Position numbers and translations under genes: made by a program. This document shows, piece after piece, positions 5,612 to 7,374 of a stretch of DNA of 7,374 nucleotides (position 1 is the stretch's first letter; each line of letters begins with the position of its first letter). The notes beneath the pieces were generated by a model. The model made no database searches. It was not told the DNA's origin and saw only the letters and a list, made by a program, of their open reading frames with translations. Source of the DNA: Neisseriaceae bacterium (GTDB lineage: Bacteria > Pseudomonadota > Gammaproteobacteria > Burkholderiales > Neisseriaceae); contig JASLDB010000132.1 in the NCBI GenBank assembly GCA_030151665.1, forward strand, positions 1-7,374, written 5' to 3'.

Positions 5612-7374
5612 TTAAATTTCGTGCCATGAAAGCCTAGCTAATTTTTTTTGCAGGCTACAGTCTTGTTCTAATTTAACGGTAATATTGGTATTGCCAACGC
5701 TTAATGCAGCACCATGATTTTGATCTTGGCATGCTACTTCTTGTGAAACCAGGGTTCGAGGTGGTTCACCAGCTTTTAATTTGGTGAACATGGAATTGCC
5801 ACGGCGAAGGTGGGGAAGAACCTTTTGGTTTTTTGCATCAGCAAGCTCGTTGTATAGGTTATACGCACCATTATCATTGGTTGCATATCGTTTTTTCTTG
5901 CTAATAGCAAGAGCAGGAGATGTGATGTCGTTGGTTACAAATCCGGCTACCATTTTTTGGGGAGATGTGTTGGTTGTTAAGTGGATATCCCTTGTGGTTG
6001 GTAGACCACCATTTCTCATGTTGAGAACCATAAACGAACCACCTTTGGCTGTTAGGTCTCTAAAGCAAACAACGGGCTTGGGCTTCTCTTGATCCTGATT
6101 ATTTGTTGGTGCTGCAAATGAATCAATTTTCAAAGAGTTAGTGGTGAGAATAAGACTTTGACCTTCAATGCTCATACCCATATTGCCTTGCTCCTTTCCT
6201 TTGAATGTGTTGTTAACAAACTGAGTCGGTAGGGTCAATGACCAGCCTTTATACTCTGACATTTTTTTTGATTCATCGACAATGATATTGCGAATTAAAA
6301 CATTGGATGAAACGCCAGCAATGCTGCCATATTCTTTTTCTTGCGTTGTATTTTGTCGCAAATCTTCATAAGTCACTGGAGTAGGGTCTTGGGACATATC
6401 ATCTTGAAAGGCGACAATTTTTTGTCGCGTATCATTGAAGATATCTTGGCCAAATAATGTACTGCCTGTCGAAAATGCCACCATGCGAGCAGACGAACTT
6501 TGGGGATTATTCTGGACACGCCCTATTGTGGGAGTGAGGCTGATGGGTAAGTCAGGGTTTCCACTAAAGACTTTTAGCAGTTTCCAATCATCTGGCGAGG
6601 CATAGCGCATATCTAAACGGTAGACATCACCCTCTCTAGTACCCATATAAGCAACATCTGCGATACCATCTAGATCCAAATCAACCGGCATAGGGGAAGT
6701 AAAACCACTGTATACTTTGTTTTCATTTTTTGGATTTTTGGTTATTGTCGGATTAATCATGATTTGTTTGATGAGTTGTCCTGCTTCATAATTGATGCTT
6801 CCTTTTTCACCAAAATTCTTACCAACGGCATTGATAATAGAGAGTCTATTGTCTTCAGCTGTGTTCTGGATACCGTTGCTACTGATAACGCTCAGAAAAA
6901 CATTTGAATACGTTGGGATATTGTCTTTATCACGATACAGATTAATTAGGCTAAGGATTGGCGCACCAGTAACATAACCCATGTCTTTTTGCATCGTGGC
7001 ATTATCATCAGAAGTCCACAATGGTACCGTTTTTTCCCATTCAGTTTGTTTGGCAGACATGCCCACCGCTTGTTGGGTGACTTCATCTACACCACTTAAG
7101 TTGAATGCAAAAATACCTTGTCCACCTTGGCCTAATGCAGAAACGCCGATCAATTGCCCATTATTGGTCAGGCGAGTGGATATGCCGCCATTAATACCGT
7201 AGACATGGGGGTTTTGGTCAGATTTACCAAAATCTGGCTCGGCACGATTAAAGATGGATTGGTAAAGGGTGAAGTTTTTGGTTTGCTTCATGTTGCCTGG
7301 TAAAATACCCAAAGTGTAGCGATAAGGCGTAGCGGCTTCATTGGTTGCGGTATAAACCTTGAGCATGCCATCAT
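5612..7374 (-). CDS. pilY1: PilY1/PilC-type type IV pilus tip protein, copy B (5' end outside window)
   Basis: C-terminal 586 residues or so of a second PilY1/PilC family protein. The frame is open through the right edge (Asp and Gly codons lie before the ATG at 7366, giving NDGML-VY, which aligns with NDGLLYVY of copy A), so the signal peptide and any von Willebrand domain are outside. Counting from that internal ATG, propeller landmarks are NGGISTR (59-65), ALGQGGQGIFAF (77-88), WEKTVPL (110-116), DLDLDGIAD calcium loop (229-237), VYRLDMR (248-254) and KVFSGNPDLPIS (265-276). The tail has GGLPTTRD, cysteines at 434, 546 and 570, and ends RLSWHEI. It lies 364 bases upstream of copy A in the same direction, and looks slightly richer in GC. 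It lacks copy A's serine-rich insert. Homology to copy A is clear throughout the propeller but the C-terminal third is strongly diverged. Confidence 0.92.
   Translation of the reverse strand, partial: DGMLKVYTATNEAATPYRYTLGILPGNMKQTKNFTLYQSIFNRAEPDFGKSDQNPHVYGINGGISTRLTNNGQLIGVSALGQGGQGIFAFNLSGVDEVTQQAVGMSAKQTEWEKTVPLWTSDDNATMQKDMGYVTGAPILSLINLYRDKDNIPTYSNVFLSVISSNGIQNTAEDNRLSIINAVGKNFGEKGSINYEAGQLIKQIMINPTITKNPKNENKVYSGFTSPMPVDLDLDGIADVAYMGTREGDVYRLDMRYASPDDWKLLKVFSGNPDLPISLTPTIGRVQNNPQSSSARMVAFSTGSTLFGQDIFNDTRQKIVAFQDDMSQDPTPVTYEDLRQNTTQEKEYGSIAGVSSNVLIRNIIVDESKKMSEYKGWSLTLPTQFVNNTFKGKEQGNMGMSIEGQSLILTTNSLKIDSFAAPTNNQDQEKPKPVVCFRDLTAKGGSFMVLNMRNGGLPTTRDIHLTTNTSPQKMVAGFVTNDITSPALAISKKKRYATNDNGAYNLYNELADAKNQKVLPHLRRGNSMFTKLKAGEPPRTLVSQEVACQDQNHGAALSVGNTNITVKLEQDCSLQKKLARLSWHEI

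Noticed and set aside
1..7374. CRISPR arrays, tRNA or rRNA genes, RGD integrin-binding motif in the PilY1 proteins
   Set aside because: No regularly spaced repeats or tRNA-like cloverleaf sequences were seen, and neither visible PilY1 sequence contains RGD.

Overview
The window comes from an AT-rich, Gram-negative proteobacterium that makes type IV pili and polyamines. It holds the 3' part of a biosynthetic arginine decarboxylase gene (speA, plus strand) and two same-direction genes of the PilY1/PilC type IV pilus tip family (minus strand). The combination fits an AT-rich Moraxellaceae- or Neisseriaceae-like bacterium. This is a guess: no Neisseria-type DNA uptake sequence or Haemophilus-type uptake signal was seen that would settle the lineage.

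Layout. Bases 1-1352 are the SpeA C-terminal part, followed at once by a good intrinsic terminator (1376-1404). Bases 1415 to about 1581 are the decayed end of an IS5-family (IS903-like) insertion sequence: a terminal repeat and the frameshifted C-terminus of its transposase. Bases 1657-5247 are a complete PilY1-type gene with signal peptide, von Willebrand A domain, beta-propeller and C-terminal tail. Bases 5248-5611 are a spacer with a ribosome binding site, candidate promoters, a small open frame on the opposite strand and a long hairpin. From 5612 to the right edge is the 3' part of a second PilY1-type gene whose N-terminal half lies outside the window.

How the parts relate. Transcription of the two pilus genes runs right to left, so the partial gene (copy B) is upstream of the complete one (copy A). 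The two are clear but strongly diverged paralogues. They share the propeller blocks, an EF-hand-like calcium loop, three C-terminal cysteines and the closing R-L-S-W motif. They differ in loops and in the C-terminal region. A hairpin after copy B and promoter-like sequence before copy A suggest the two can be expressed separately, which would let the cell vary the pilus-tip protein. SpeA is unrelated housekeeping metabolism, converging on the pilus locus and separated from it by its terminator and the IS scar. No wholly new system is evident. The interest lies in the tandem tip-protein paralogues, the unusual inserts in copy A and the structured spacer.
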